Shown piece after piece: positions 13,431 to 23,259 of a stretch of 64,000 nt of DNA. The position numbers were made by a program, and so were the translations under genes. Position 1 is the stretch's first letter, and every line of letters starts with the position of its first letter. The stretch is from positions 32,498 through 96,497 of the forward strand of contig VWPU01003086.1 of NCBI GenBank assembly GCA_013398955.1, written 5' to 3'. The notes under the pieces were generated by a model. It was not told where the DNA came from and did no database searches. It was given only the letters and a program-made list of their open reading frames with translations. Source of the stretch: Callaeas wilsoni. Lineage: Eukaryota; Chordata; Aves; Passeriformes; Callaeidae.

Positions 13431-14049
13431 TGTCTTGGGGTGATTCTATGGCACTACTGTATTCCCCATTGCTTTCTTGATCTCTGCTGTACCTTTAAAT
13501 TGCAAAGGGGGGAGAGAGAAGCCAAGAGAACTCTTCAAAGTGGCCAGCTTGACCTTAGAATTAGGATGTTTGCATTTTTCTGTCAGTGAGGAGGGCGAAG
13601 AGTTTGCTCTCTGCTTCTTCGGCTTTCAGTGGAGAAGGGACTGCGATCTGCCTCAGCGGCTTCTGTTCCTTTTTGAACTGTTTTTGGCTCGCTTTTCATC
13701 CCAGCCCAGCTCCCATCTCCGGACCTGCTCGGCGGGACCCTCCCAGGGGGATCGTCGGACCCTGCCTGGCCGGCCCGGCCCAGCTCAGGACTGCAGGTTT
13801 TACCTACAGAAAGAACTCTAAATTCTACAGTCCTCTTGTAGGGGAGGGGAGAGGGGGTTTCAATATCCTTTTTTGCCCTGAGACAGCAGAGGACTCTGTT
13901 AAATAAATAGTTTTTTTCACTTTCATTTGAGAAATTATTTTCCCGAACCCGTGGGGGAGGGGCTGCCGGGGTCTGCTTGCCTGGCAGGCAGGAGAGAGAG
14001 ACGCCTCTTTTGGGTTGTTTCCTCCTGGATTTGTGTGCAAACCGGTACA
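13431..14049 (+). mobile_element. Solitary ERV LTR with 5-bp target duplication
   Basis: The element begins TGTCTTGGGGTGATTCTATG and ends CCGGTACA, and is bracketed by CACTG at 13426-13430 and 14050-14054. A TG...CA element with a 5-bp duplication fits an ERVL-type LTR. A polyadenylation signal AATAAA is at 13902-13907. The centre (about 13600-13800) is GC-rich with many CpGs, in contrast with the AT-rich surroundings. Its 5' end matches the LTR at 62325 (TGGGGTGATTNTATG and the CTATTCCC block) and the AATAAATAG...CACTTTCAT block also has a counterpart there, so the two belong to one family. No internal viral sequence remains. The open frames of up to 155 codons over it are a by-product of its GC content, not genes. 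Confidence 0.85.
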
Positions 14050-14054
14050 CACTG

Positions 14055-15699
14055 TCACACTTTCATCACTTACAACCTCTCTGTATTTGAACTATCTGAT
14101 TTCTTGTCTTGGTCTTCACTTGGTTTCCAGTGTTGATGTTTGGGGGTTTTAGGAACACAAGACACTGTTGATGGTGTCATGATTCCAGAAAGAGTTAAAA
14201 TAGCCCATCATGACCCCAAGAATTCAGCCCAACATACAATATGGACTTAAATTAATTCATAAGGTACACACCCTGTACATATAATTCCTTTTCATGTATA
14301 GTGATTTGCACTAAGATTTAGAGAATACAGTGTCCATCTTCATTTCAGTATAAGCTTTGTTATGAAATGCATTCACTCTCAAGAGTGAAATGCAAGTGAG
14401 GTTATAAATCCTGGTCTGTATATGTGGACTGAGAAATGCAAAGTCCTACCAAATGCTAATGAAATGAGTTGATTTTACCTCTCTTTAGGTTAATGCTGGT
14501 TTTAATTACATTAAAAAAATTAGCAGGATAGTCTTCTGCTGGGAAGGATATATATTCTGCAAAAGAACTAAATACAGATGTTACAATTAACAAATTTTCA
14601 CTTTTGCCTTCAATCTCTAAGATCATCAATTCCAAAATTAGTTTGAATAACCTTTCTCATAAAGACTTCAAAACTGTAAGGAATATGTTCCCGAAAAAAT
14701 TTGAATGGGCCTACATTATTGCACTGCCCAAAAATTCAGAACTCATCATCTTATTTTTGCGGTATCTGACATCCTCGAACCCATACTGCAAAACAGGTAA
14801 GTTATTAATTCATAACTCCTTCACAGCCAGTGATCTCATGGGGTTAGATTCCTTTTCAATCATGCTGTATGTGACAGTCAGATTTCTGCTTACTAGTTAA
14901 GAGTGCGGGTAATTGCACTAGATTTTTTCTCATTCTCAACATTTCTTTTAGCAGGTATCTTTCGACTGTCTCCCTCAGGTGATTAGAGGTGTTGGGTCCT
15001 ATGGCAATAAATCTAACAATAATTTCTGTAACGATTATTCAGTATTCCAATACTTCTAAAATATTGCTACATCAGTGGTACATTATTGCTATTTTAGGTG
15101 TCTCCTCTGGAATCACCATATTACCACACATATTCCAGTACATTATAACTTACATTGCTACATGTATGCACACAGAAATAATACTTATCTTTATGAGGCA
15201 TTCACATGTACCTCTTTGAAAATCATAAGGCAGTGCCATTTCATTAAAGGGTAGTGAGTTTCAAGAAGTCTAGTCTCTAGACATTTAAGTTTCTTTGTAA
15301 TTCAGTGCTAAACCTAGCAATTGTTCTGTGTACTGCAACACACAACACTGACACAAGCATTTGACTATACACTGTCTGTATACTGTATAGCACACAGTGG
15401 GCAGCGTGCAGCACTGGAGACAGCTATAGAGAGGGGCACCTTCTGTCCCCATTCTTTGTCCTTGATGTCCAAATTCAATGAATTCTTTTCTCATGCAACA
15501 GAATAGGAGAGAAATATGTCTATTTCCTGGTATTGTTGCAGAATGTGGAATATGCAAAAATTTTCTTACCAGAGTTCTTTGATGTTTGGTCTTCATATAC
15601 TTTTGAGCCTAATCAACAAGAAGTGAGATTTAATCTGTTAAACAGACAGCACCTAACAAGCTGTCAGTGATGTTCATGTGTTAGAAAAATAAATTCCTG
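14055..15699. other. Unique DNA, nothing recognised
   Basis: Several 60-100 codon frames occur on both strands. None has recognisable motifs. A short minus-strand segment near 15567-15605 has acceptor- and donor-like borders, but this is the kind of coincidence expected in AT-rich DNA. Confidence 0.4.
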
Positions 15700-16180
15700 G
15701 TTAAAGTTCAGGGCTTGATATGCTTTAATAATCTCAGGCCCAGAGGGAGTCTAACAGAGCTGGGGAAAAGGATGCTCACCAATAATGGACACAAAGAACG
15801 CAGAATATATGGGCCAAAAAGACGTCTGGCAGAATTTCCAGGATGAGGAAAAACTACTAAAGATGACTCACTAAACATGCTGAACCAGCTCCAACTGAGT
15901 AAAAGGTAATTCTGGCAGGGGCACACTGCAACCACTGACCCAAGAAACCCATGTGCTGAAAAGACAAGAAAGACTGGGCATGTCGACTTAGCATGAGAAG
16001 TGAGAGACTCATTAACTAATAGGAGATAGAATAATAACTAGTAAGAGAACTATATAACTTTGTTATGGATCGAGTGAGAGCATTAGACAAGCCCTGCCTT
16101 AGGCTCAGATTTTTGGCAGCAGCTCTACTCAGGTGATGTGCACCTAAATAGCTCTGGCTCACAAATTCTCAAGAATGACA
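15700..16180 (+). mobile_element. Probable degraded ERV LTR
   Basis: The stretch holds AAGAACTATATAACTTTGTTATG (TATA-box-like, about 16043) followed about 60-100 bases on by GGCAGCAGCTCTACTCAGGTGATGTGCACC, then CTAAATAGCTCTGGCTCACAAATTCTCAAGAATGACA. The latter resembles the R-U5 end of an avian LTR with a decayed AATAAA. The end is probably GAATGACA near 16180. The start is uncertain and no target duplication was found. It is the first of a cluster of LTR-derived pieces between 15.7 and 17.6 kb. Confidence 0.5.
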
Positions 16181-16822
16181 GATCAGGTTAGATTATAAAA
16201 TGGGTTATTTATTGAATAGACAGGATATTAGCAGACTAAAGGCCTTAAACAAGTTATTTATTACACAAGATTAAAAAAAAAGAACTACTAGTAGATTACA
16301 TCAAACACTGCATGCCAAAAAGGTACCTATGTTACAGCTGGCAGAGAAACAGTATGGATTAGGAGTCAATGGAACTGACACTGAATTGATGATGTGGTAC
16401 ACAGAGCCCTTCACTCAGCCCTCAAGAGAGTAACCACAAAGCAGCACCCTGACTTTGGGAAAAAGACCTCACACATTTCCAGGGAATGTGCAGAAGAGTT
16501 CTGCTTTGCGAAAGTTTGGGTAGCTTTTATAATTTTTAAAGTGAAGTGTCCGTCAGTCAGAAATTCAAGCTTATCTTCCTACAATCTTGCTTTCAAGGCA
16601 AGATGTTTACTGTCAGCGGGGAATGTCACTTCCATGGCACTAGAGATAACTCACCAGAAGACAAGCTGTCCTGATTGAGTAATTTCACCAATTAGCAAAT
16701 TCACGGGAGAGGGAAGATGCCTGGAATTAGTACACCAGCTGATAGGCAACATAAATCCTTTTGTGGCATGGGGAAAGTTGTCCTGCTACAAACTTGTGTA
16801 ACTTGTAGCCAGTGATCACTAT
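16181..16822. other. Unassigned DNA between two LTRs, possibly an old LTR piece
   Basis: GGTTATTTATTGAATAGACAGG and TTATTTATTACACAAG resemble the antisense of LTR polyadenylation regions, so part of this may be another minus-strand LTR. I cannot define ends or family. Confidence 0.3.
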
Positions 16823-16827
16823 TTCCT

Positions 16828-17590
16828 TGTGCTGATTTGAAAGCAAACCAGCAGGAGAAATTAACTCCTACACAAATACCTTAACAGAGATTTCAGGTTG
16901 GAGCTACAATTTAATAGAAAGATTATAATAAATGCAATGATACAGAAAAACTGGCTTAAAACCACAAAGTTCGTACAACCTGGCAGCCTGTTGGTCAGGG
17001 ACGTACTCACAGTGCGGTTAAGTGGTCATTGCAGGGGTGTTGAAGTGATGGTTTCAGTCTTTTCAAAAGCGGTGGTGCTGTGGAAGGTCTGGTCCTCCTG
17101 TGGAAGTTCGGGTCCTGCTCTGGATGTCCAGTGGTGGTGGTGTCCCAATCCCCGAACTGCCCAGATTATATACAGTGGAGTTCAGGTGGTACCTCCCCCA
17201 GGGCGAGGAGTTTCACGACAGAACGATGTAATCCTGTGAGTCATAGGATATTTTTGGAGTCCTTCATGGTCATTCCAGCTGCCTATTCGTCTGATGCCTA
17301 TTCAGTTCATTATGGCCCATTATCAGAGATGATCCCTTCAGGATGGGTAGGATGTGCTGCTGCTTCCCCGGAGGAGTTATAAAGGCTGTCATTGGTACGA
17401 AGGAAAAGAAACATTATCTTGCCTCTCCGGATTGCCTCATTTTCTCTATCTCACGCAGCTTGTAGCCTAAGGGGTGGGGTGTGCACTGGACAGCTGTTAC
17501 AGACAACTCACCACTAGCAGTTCATCAGGAATAACGTAGACGGGTGTAGAATGCATAGTTTGGTTACACCTCACATTGTAACCCAGGACA
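16828..17590 (-). mobile_element. Solitary ERV LTR, minus orientation, 5-bp target duplication
   Basis: Read on the minus strand, the element begins TGTCCTGGGTTACAATGTGA and ends AAATCAGCACA. It is flanked by TTCCT at 16823-16827 and 17591-17595. A minus-strand TATA-like GTATATAATC lies near 17163-17172, followed downstream by ATTAAA near 16912, in the correct order for U3, R and U5. At 763 bp with a 5-bp duplication it fits an ERVL-type solo LTR of a passerine-like type. Open frames on the plus strand at 16898-17382 are antisense shadows. No gag or pol sequence is attached. Confidence 0.85.
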
Positions 17591-17595
17591 TTCCT

Positions 17596-18426
17596 TTTTT
17601 GATAAAATTTACAAATACTAAAATGTTTTGATAGTTGGTGTGCTTGACTTTTGGAATACCACCAAGCACCCATGGTCCGTGAAATAAATAATCAGTGTCT
17701 CTTTTGAGTGTGTCATTATTGACTTGCTGCATACTGGGTAATGAATCTGACTTTTTGCAGACAACAGTACCTAGGGAATAATTTCAGGTTTATGCATGGG
17801 AGAATCAGGTTCAACTCTCTATTATAAAGAATCATTTTGGAAGAAGGCAAGCTCTAATAAGGCAAAGTCTTATATAACAGATAGCCATCAAGTGGTTAGG
17901 GGCATCTTCAGAGTGAAGGGCAAACTCCCACCATCCTTCTCAACCCCATTCTCCAAATTCTAAACAGATAAAATACTTAAATGTACATTGGATGCAGGCA
18001 AACCTTAATATTGATCAAGATGCCAGTTAGGGACAAGCAAATAGACTCTAGACTTTTTTTTCTTAAAGTCATATAAGTATGCTGAACTGAAAATATAAGT
18101 CCATAGAGTCCTGAAAGAAGCAAGTAGATGCAGATATAAAATATAAAACACCTCATTTCAGGTGTTAGTTCCATTGTGAGTCTATCCTTAAATTACTTGC
18201 TAAAGAACACAAAAGGAAATATCTACCAAAAAGTAATCAAGTACATCTTGCTGAAGTTTCAGACCAGCTGTCTGAATGCTTATAACCTTGCATTTATATT
18301 AGTTTGAATAGATTGAAAGTACTGTTACATTTATATCTGTAATAACATGATGAATGGTACTCACCAGACTCAGGAGCTTTTCTTCTTGTTCCTACACTTC
18401 CTCAACCTCTTCTCATTTTGTCCATG
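17596..18426. other. Unique DNA between LTR elements
   Basis: No element or gene was recognised up to the 5-bp target site of the element at 18432. Confidence 0.4.
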
Positions 18427-18431
18427 ATCTC

Positions 18432-18620
18432 CATCAGGGTTATGTAGTTATGTGCTCTAAGGAGATAGTTAATTGGGAATATTATCCTGATGGCTGTCCC
18501 CCATGAGTTGTTAGGAGAGCTAACAATACTGACTAGCAGACCTCTGCCTTTTCAAGCTACTGCCTGCTACGGCCTTTGCATCTGAACATCTTTGTCTCTT
18601 ACCTTGGGCCCACCCTGACA
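18432..18620 (+). repeat. Left LTR of the chromovirus-like element
   Basis: It aligns along its length to 19659-19845. Shared blocks include TCAGGGTT at the start, AATATTAT, AGGAGAGCTAA, GACTAGCAG/GGCTAGCAG, TCTGCCT, CTTTGTCTCTT and TGGGCC near the end, followed by CCCTGACA. Many substitutions and several indels separate the two copies, implying an ancient insertion. The polyadenylation signal of the right copy (AATAAA) reads AACAAT here. Confidence 0.8.
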
Positions 18621-19347
18621 ACCCTTCCAAACAGCCCCTGCGCTGGGAACTCTGGTGAAAGGTGTGTGGTACCCGCAGCCCTGAGCCTGTGTCCACAGGG
18701 GATGCTCCAGAAGTTCTACAGGGGGTGCAGAGAGCAGCGCAAGCTGAAGAATATGTGTGAGATGTGGGACAAGACTCAAGCCATGGTAGAACAGCTCTAA
18801 CATTGTGCAGAGAGTCCAACAAGGGCATGCACTTCTGCTCTCCATTTCCCCACTACTTTTCTTTTTTTGTGTGGTGGGAGTTTTCCCATTAGTCTGCTTA
18901 GCCCCTCCCTGATTTACTGGAAATAGAGACCCCTCTAGTTTTGCATCTTTCATGGAGATTTTTCTTGGAGGATTCTTCTCCCAGTGGTCACATTAAGGTC
19001 AGATTTCTTTTGTCCCATTAGGAGCCAAGTCCTTGGAGCTGGTTTAGTCCCTGAGCACTTGAGGAGACAGGGTTCTGGGATGACCATATCTCCTCACTTG
19101 TGAGGATGGAGGTGTTTTCGTGGCTGCTTCTACCTCTCCTGTTGTGCTTCCTGCTCAGTCTGTACTAGAGACTATACAAGACTTTCTCCACAATGTTTGT
19201 AGAGAAGGACTCCTCTGGGGATGTACAGCTGCTCTGTATCTTGCCCTGTATTTGCCATTGAGGGGACACCCATCAGGGTCTTCTGGAAGTGCAGATACTG
19301 CTTCCACAACTCCTCATTGTACTGGGTGTGGGCAGCTTCTGTATGCT

Positions 19348-19628
19348 CCCAGGATTCATACTGTTGTTCATGTATTCCTGTTAAAATCTCTTCTCCCAGA
19401 TCCCTTTCACCATCACGCTCAAACTCTGACTCCGGTTATGGTCCAGGCCAGAGACATACTGGATCTGGCAATCCTGGACTGCCAAACACCCTGGGGTACC
19501 CTGCAGTATTTGATTGATTGTACTGGGTACAAACTAGAGGACTGTTCCTGGGAGCCGGTGTCAGAGGTGCATATGTCAGATAAAGTTTGGGAATTCCATG
19601 CCCATCAACCTGCTAAGATTGGTGCATT
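19348..19628 (+). pseudogene. Integrase C-terminal tail with chromodomain, chromovirus pol remnant
   Basis: The frame reads PRIHTVVHVFLLK, a form typical of the end of the Ty3/Gypsy integrase C-terminal region. A proline-containing linker follows, then a chromodomain with LQYLIDC, TGY, EDCSWEP, a helix-like VWEFHAHQP and a final K-I-G. The order (HV.LLK, linker, chromodomain, stop of pol, polypurine tract, LTR) is that of chromovirus pol. In the family the chromodomain targets the integrase to marked chromatin. Here the aromatic residue expected after LQYL.D is replaced by Cys, so the methyl-lysine cage is probably lost. The sequence sits in a 212-codon open frame (19120-19758, GTG start) that continues into the right LTR. 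The N-terminal 75 residues are not recognisable integrase, so a deletion joins near residue 75. Confidence 0.8.
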
Positions 19629-19635
19629 GGGCATA

Positions 19636-19655
19636 GAAAGGAGGAGGGCAAAGAA
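19636..19655 (+). other. Polypurine tract
   Basis: GAAAGGAGGAGGGCAAAGAA is an almost unbroken purine run ending four bases before the right LTR. In LTR elements this run primes plus-strand DNA synthesis. Its position right after the chromodomain supports the chromovirus layout. Confidence 0.7.
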
Positions 19656-19658
19656 TGG

Positions 19659-19845
19659 AGTCAGGGTTGTACAGTTATTTGATGAAACAGTGATTTGTAA
19701 ATATTATGTCTGGAGCTGCCCTTGGTGTATTATGAGGAGAGCTAATAAAGCTGGCTAGCAGCCATACTTCTGCCTCTTTGAACAACTGCCCACTAGAGCC
19801 TTAAAACTTTATTTCTTTGTCTCTTTTTATGGGCCTGTCCTGATG
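19659..19845 (+). repeat. Right LTR of the chromovirus-like element
   Basis: It is the counterpart of 18432-18620. It keeps a polyadenylation signal AATAAA at 19744-19749 inside GCTAATAAAGCTGGCTAGCAG. Its end (TCCTGATG) is a decayed form of the CCCTGACA seen at the end of the left LTR. The target duplicate ATCTC follows immediately. Confidence 0.8.
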
Positions 19846-19850
19846 ATCTC

Positions 19851-22849
19851 TAACCTCCTAAACCATTCTCATCGACATATTCCATAATTTATGGCTCAAT
19901 CGCTACTGATTTTCTTCTATTAGTATCCTGGTTTTCAGTGTTTATTAGCATTTCTCTAAAATACCTGAGATGATCTTCACTATGAGAACTGCAGGTATCT
20001 GTTCTTCTTCTGAATATTTGTGTAAGAACAGCGGAACTGTCTCAGGAAGGAAAGAAGCCTGGAAAATAAAGTTTAGCATTTTCTGGTGCAAGTGAGGAAA
20101 ATCTTGTTACCAAAATGTTAAAAGCCAAGTGCTTTACCCTAGACAATAACTTTGCTGTCTATATTATAAGAATTAAACTGTGAATTTATTGAATGGCCAA
20201 GACAGCCAGCACCACAGTGTGTCACTTTAGCTGAAACTGACCAGTGAACAAAACTGTGATGCACATTGGGGCTATCTATCTCAGTGCAAAGTGGAGTAAG
20301 TGAATCAAGTATTAATATCAAAGTATAAGCCCATATGAAGCTCTTGTAGTTCCCAGGCTTGAGTAGCACAGTTTCTGAGATGAAGAATTAAACATAAATG
20401 TAGTGACTTGGTGCCAAAAATTATTGTCTGGTCAGTCTTTAATGAAGGAATATTATTGTGTAATACATTAAACAGCTCAAGTCACAAAGTTACTCTCACA
20501 TAGTTGCAGTGTTTGTCACTACTGAGTTCAGCACCATGACAGTACTATGTTCTTTGCCAGTGACGGATTAACGTGTCTATGCTGCTGCACTTTAACTGTT
20601 CAGAAGTAGGAGCTACTTGTGAAACAGTGCAAGTTTTGTTACACCTGCAAAAAATGCTTGTTGCTGATGGAGAGTGATTGGCTGCTGCTAAGGAAATCAG
20701 AACCTTTATAAGCCATCTCACAATACAGTGAAAAAGAGAGAGCTTCGGTATACTACTTATCCCATGTTTTATCCAATGTAATAAATTATATAATTTTTAA
20801 AAAAATAAAAACAAAACCCAAAACCTCCTCACTTATTTATTCATTATAAATTCTGAAAAATCAAGGTTTCATTTCAGAAACTTTATTCCTTTTGCAATCA
20901 ACACTTATCTGATATTGTGAGGAGGACTGGTAAGATTGCCTTGGGTCTGTGAGGTAGTATAGCTTTAATCTTATTGATCTGTTACTCATCCATCAGTTAT
21001 ATCAGGAACACCAGTCGTTTATTTGCTTAGGTTTGTCCCATTGTTTTTGCATTACCAATTTTTCAGTTGTGAATCTAAGTTAAGTTCAGGCATATAAAGA
21101 GATAACTGATCTGAGTATTTAAACATATATCTTTCTGTAAAGAACAAGCTCTCTTATAGTTTCAGTTATGTCAGTTTCATAATGTAAATTGCATTAGAAT
21201 TAACTCTTGGATGTTATTCCTTATAACACTGACAAGACACTAGAAAGGGAAGGCATAACTATAGGGACTAGAGAAGGTAACTGAGGATTAGATGTGAAAC
21301 ATTTGGGCATGTAAATTTTTAAGTCTTCAGTCCTTGGAAATATAGTAAAAAGCATTGGTATGACATGCTTAATCCTAAAAAAATATGAAACTATTGAACT
21401 CATAGAGAACTATAATTCTGAAAATTGGAAAATTTTTCTCTGGAAAATACATTTCTTTTCACATCTTCATATTACAACTACCTAACTTATCTGATAATGG
21501 TATTTGATAAAGGACACAGAATATTTGTTATAGGCTGTTTAACAAATATACCTTCCAGATTTCAGCTACTATGTGCTTTGGCTGTTTCAGAGAAATGTTT
21601 TATCTTGTGTGGTTTTTCTCATAGAAGCTCCCTGTCCCCACTACTCTCATCATCCATGGATCTCAGTAAAATACCAAAGGTTTAATCTAAATTTCCCAAA
21701 GCTACTAACTCTTGGTATGCAGAAAAGTCAATTGTACTGGCCAATGAGCTAATAACCTACAAGCAAAACCAATGTCCATCTTCCGATTTAGTTATCCCAT
21801 TTGCAGCAGCGATACATGCTGAAGCAGTCAGTGAAATCAGGAGGTTTTGGATATTTTAAGAATAAAAAAGAGGCAGAAGAAAAGTCTTAGAAAGCACATG
21901 AAAAAGAATGCACACGGAAAAAGGAATGTTACTTAGCTAGTCTACAATCTTCTTTAATGGCTGTTCCTGTAGCTTTCCTTTCAACTCATTGTAAGTGAGT
22001 CAGTATGTGGCACAAGCCATACACAATGACTCATCAGTAACAGGCAGTGTCTTACATAAAGGATACTTGATTTTGGAATGCCATTATCATTACCTATATA
22101 TTCAAGTGGATTCTTGCAAGGGAAGTATTTACTAATCTGAGCGTGATGGGTGTCAAACCAGGACTCAAATACGAATCTGGAGATTTTCTTTTACATCTAG
22201 ATGGATGAAAACTATCTATGGAGTGGAAGGAAGATGCAGTGGTTAGACATTTAAAGATTCTCCCAGAACAAAACAAAATGTTGGCCTTAAAATCATGATA
22301 GGCTGGATGTGCACATAGAAGATATATATGCATATATACGTTCATGCCAACCATGACCTTTCAGCTTTTCAGAAGCAGGCAGGCAGATCACTAAGAAAAC
22401 TTAAAGAGATAGCTCAGTAAGCAGTAAATACAAATTTAAATTATAGCAACTGACGTCCCTTTTTATCTGTTGGAATCAGCACCTTGTCAGATCTGAACCC
22501 AGATCCTAAATAAGCAAGTAGACTGCAGGAGACCAGTAAGCTACCATGGCCTCACACTTTGCCTTTAATCATGTTGCTGGTTTGTTATTGCTGCTAGCTG
22601 AGGACTCAAGTGATATTGACAATCTTCTCTGATTTTTTCTGTCACCAGCAATTGCTCCACCTTTTCAGGCAGCAGCTAGAAACCAAGACACTCCAAGGTT
22701 CTCTTATCATTTTGTCCCTTTCTCCTGGTCCTTCTTCTCAGGGCAGCAAATTTTCCCTGCTGGAAAGACCTTCAGTTTAGTGTAGAGCCTCAGGTGTTAT
22801 CTTATATCCACAAAGCTGTACAAAGTCCTGTCCCTTTTGAAGGTTATAA
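19851..22849. other. Unique DNA, nothing recognised
   Basis: AT-rich DNA without a recognisable repeat or gene. Minus-strand frames at 20139-20369, 21221-21403 and 22094-22354 lack motifs I can support. Confidence 0.4.
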
Positions 22850-23259
22850 TGGTGCCTTGTAGACGCTGACCTGGAACAGAGGCTGGACAGAGTGAAAGGA
22901 TAAAGAGCAGGTATTTATTGAATGGCCTTCACAGGGCACACCTTGGGCAGTGCAGGAGTCTCGCAGATACTACACCCAGGATGGACACAGTCACACGTTT
23001 TTTGGACAGATCTAAGTTTTGTCTATTTGGATAACAGAGGATAATTGTCCAATTACAGCTTCAGGCAGTGCAGTCCCTTTCTCCTGGTTTGCTCCTGCCC
23101 AACTCACTTTTATTTACATTTCTCGGGGCCTGAGACAGTGAGGTGTCCTTGATTCTCAGGCCTGGAGAGGAATTGTTGTGTCTGGCCAAAATGGGAAAAG
23201 CAGTTGCTCACACTCTGTGTGGAGTTCAGAGTTACATACTAAAGAATTGCAGGATTACA
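22850..23259 (-). mobile_element. Solitary ERV LTR, minus orientation
   Basis: On the minus strand it starts TGTAATCCTGCAATTCTTTA and runs through a GC-richer body (blocks seen on the plus strand as CACAGGGCACACCTTGGGCA, CTCCTGGTTTGCTCCTGCCC and TTTCTCGGGGCCTGAGACAG) to an AATAAA (plus-strand TTTATT at about 22914). These blocks match a passerine LTR type I recognise. The U5 end near 22850 is uncertain and I found no target duplication, so it may be truncated there. No internal viral sequence is present. Confidence 0.75.

Larger units (their letters stand above)
18432..19845 (+). mobile_element. Internally deleted Ty3/Gypsy chromovirus-like LTR element
   Basis: This 1,414-bp element has the layout of an LTR retrotransposon: left LTR 18432-18620, internal 18621-19658, right LTR 19659-19845, flanked on both sides by ATCTC (18427-18431 and 19846-19850). 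The LTRs are about 189 and 187 bp and clearly homologous but heavily diverged. Their ends approximate the inverted pair TCAGGG...CCTGA typical of many Gypsy LTRs. A purine run (19636-19655) sits directly before the right LTR, as a polypurine tract should. The internal region is only about 1 kb; gag, protease, reverse transcriptase and RNase H are not recognisable. What remains is an integrase C-terminal tail with a chromodomain (19348-19620), the diagnostic feature of chromoviruses. Insertion boundaries are seen directly; the family assignment rests on the chromodomain. It is an old, dead copy. Confidence 0.8.

Noticed and set aside
13477..14136. Cluster of long frames on both strands (up to 155 codons) as a possible gene
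   Set aside because: They overlap each other on both strands and lie exactly in a GC-rich solo LTR with defined ends and target duplication; GC content explains the open frames.
16898..17382. Plus-strand frames of 100-113 codons
   Set aside because: They are antisense to the minus-strand LTR 16828-17590.
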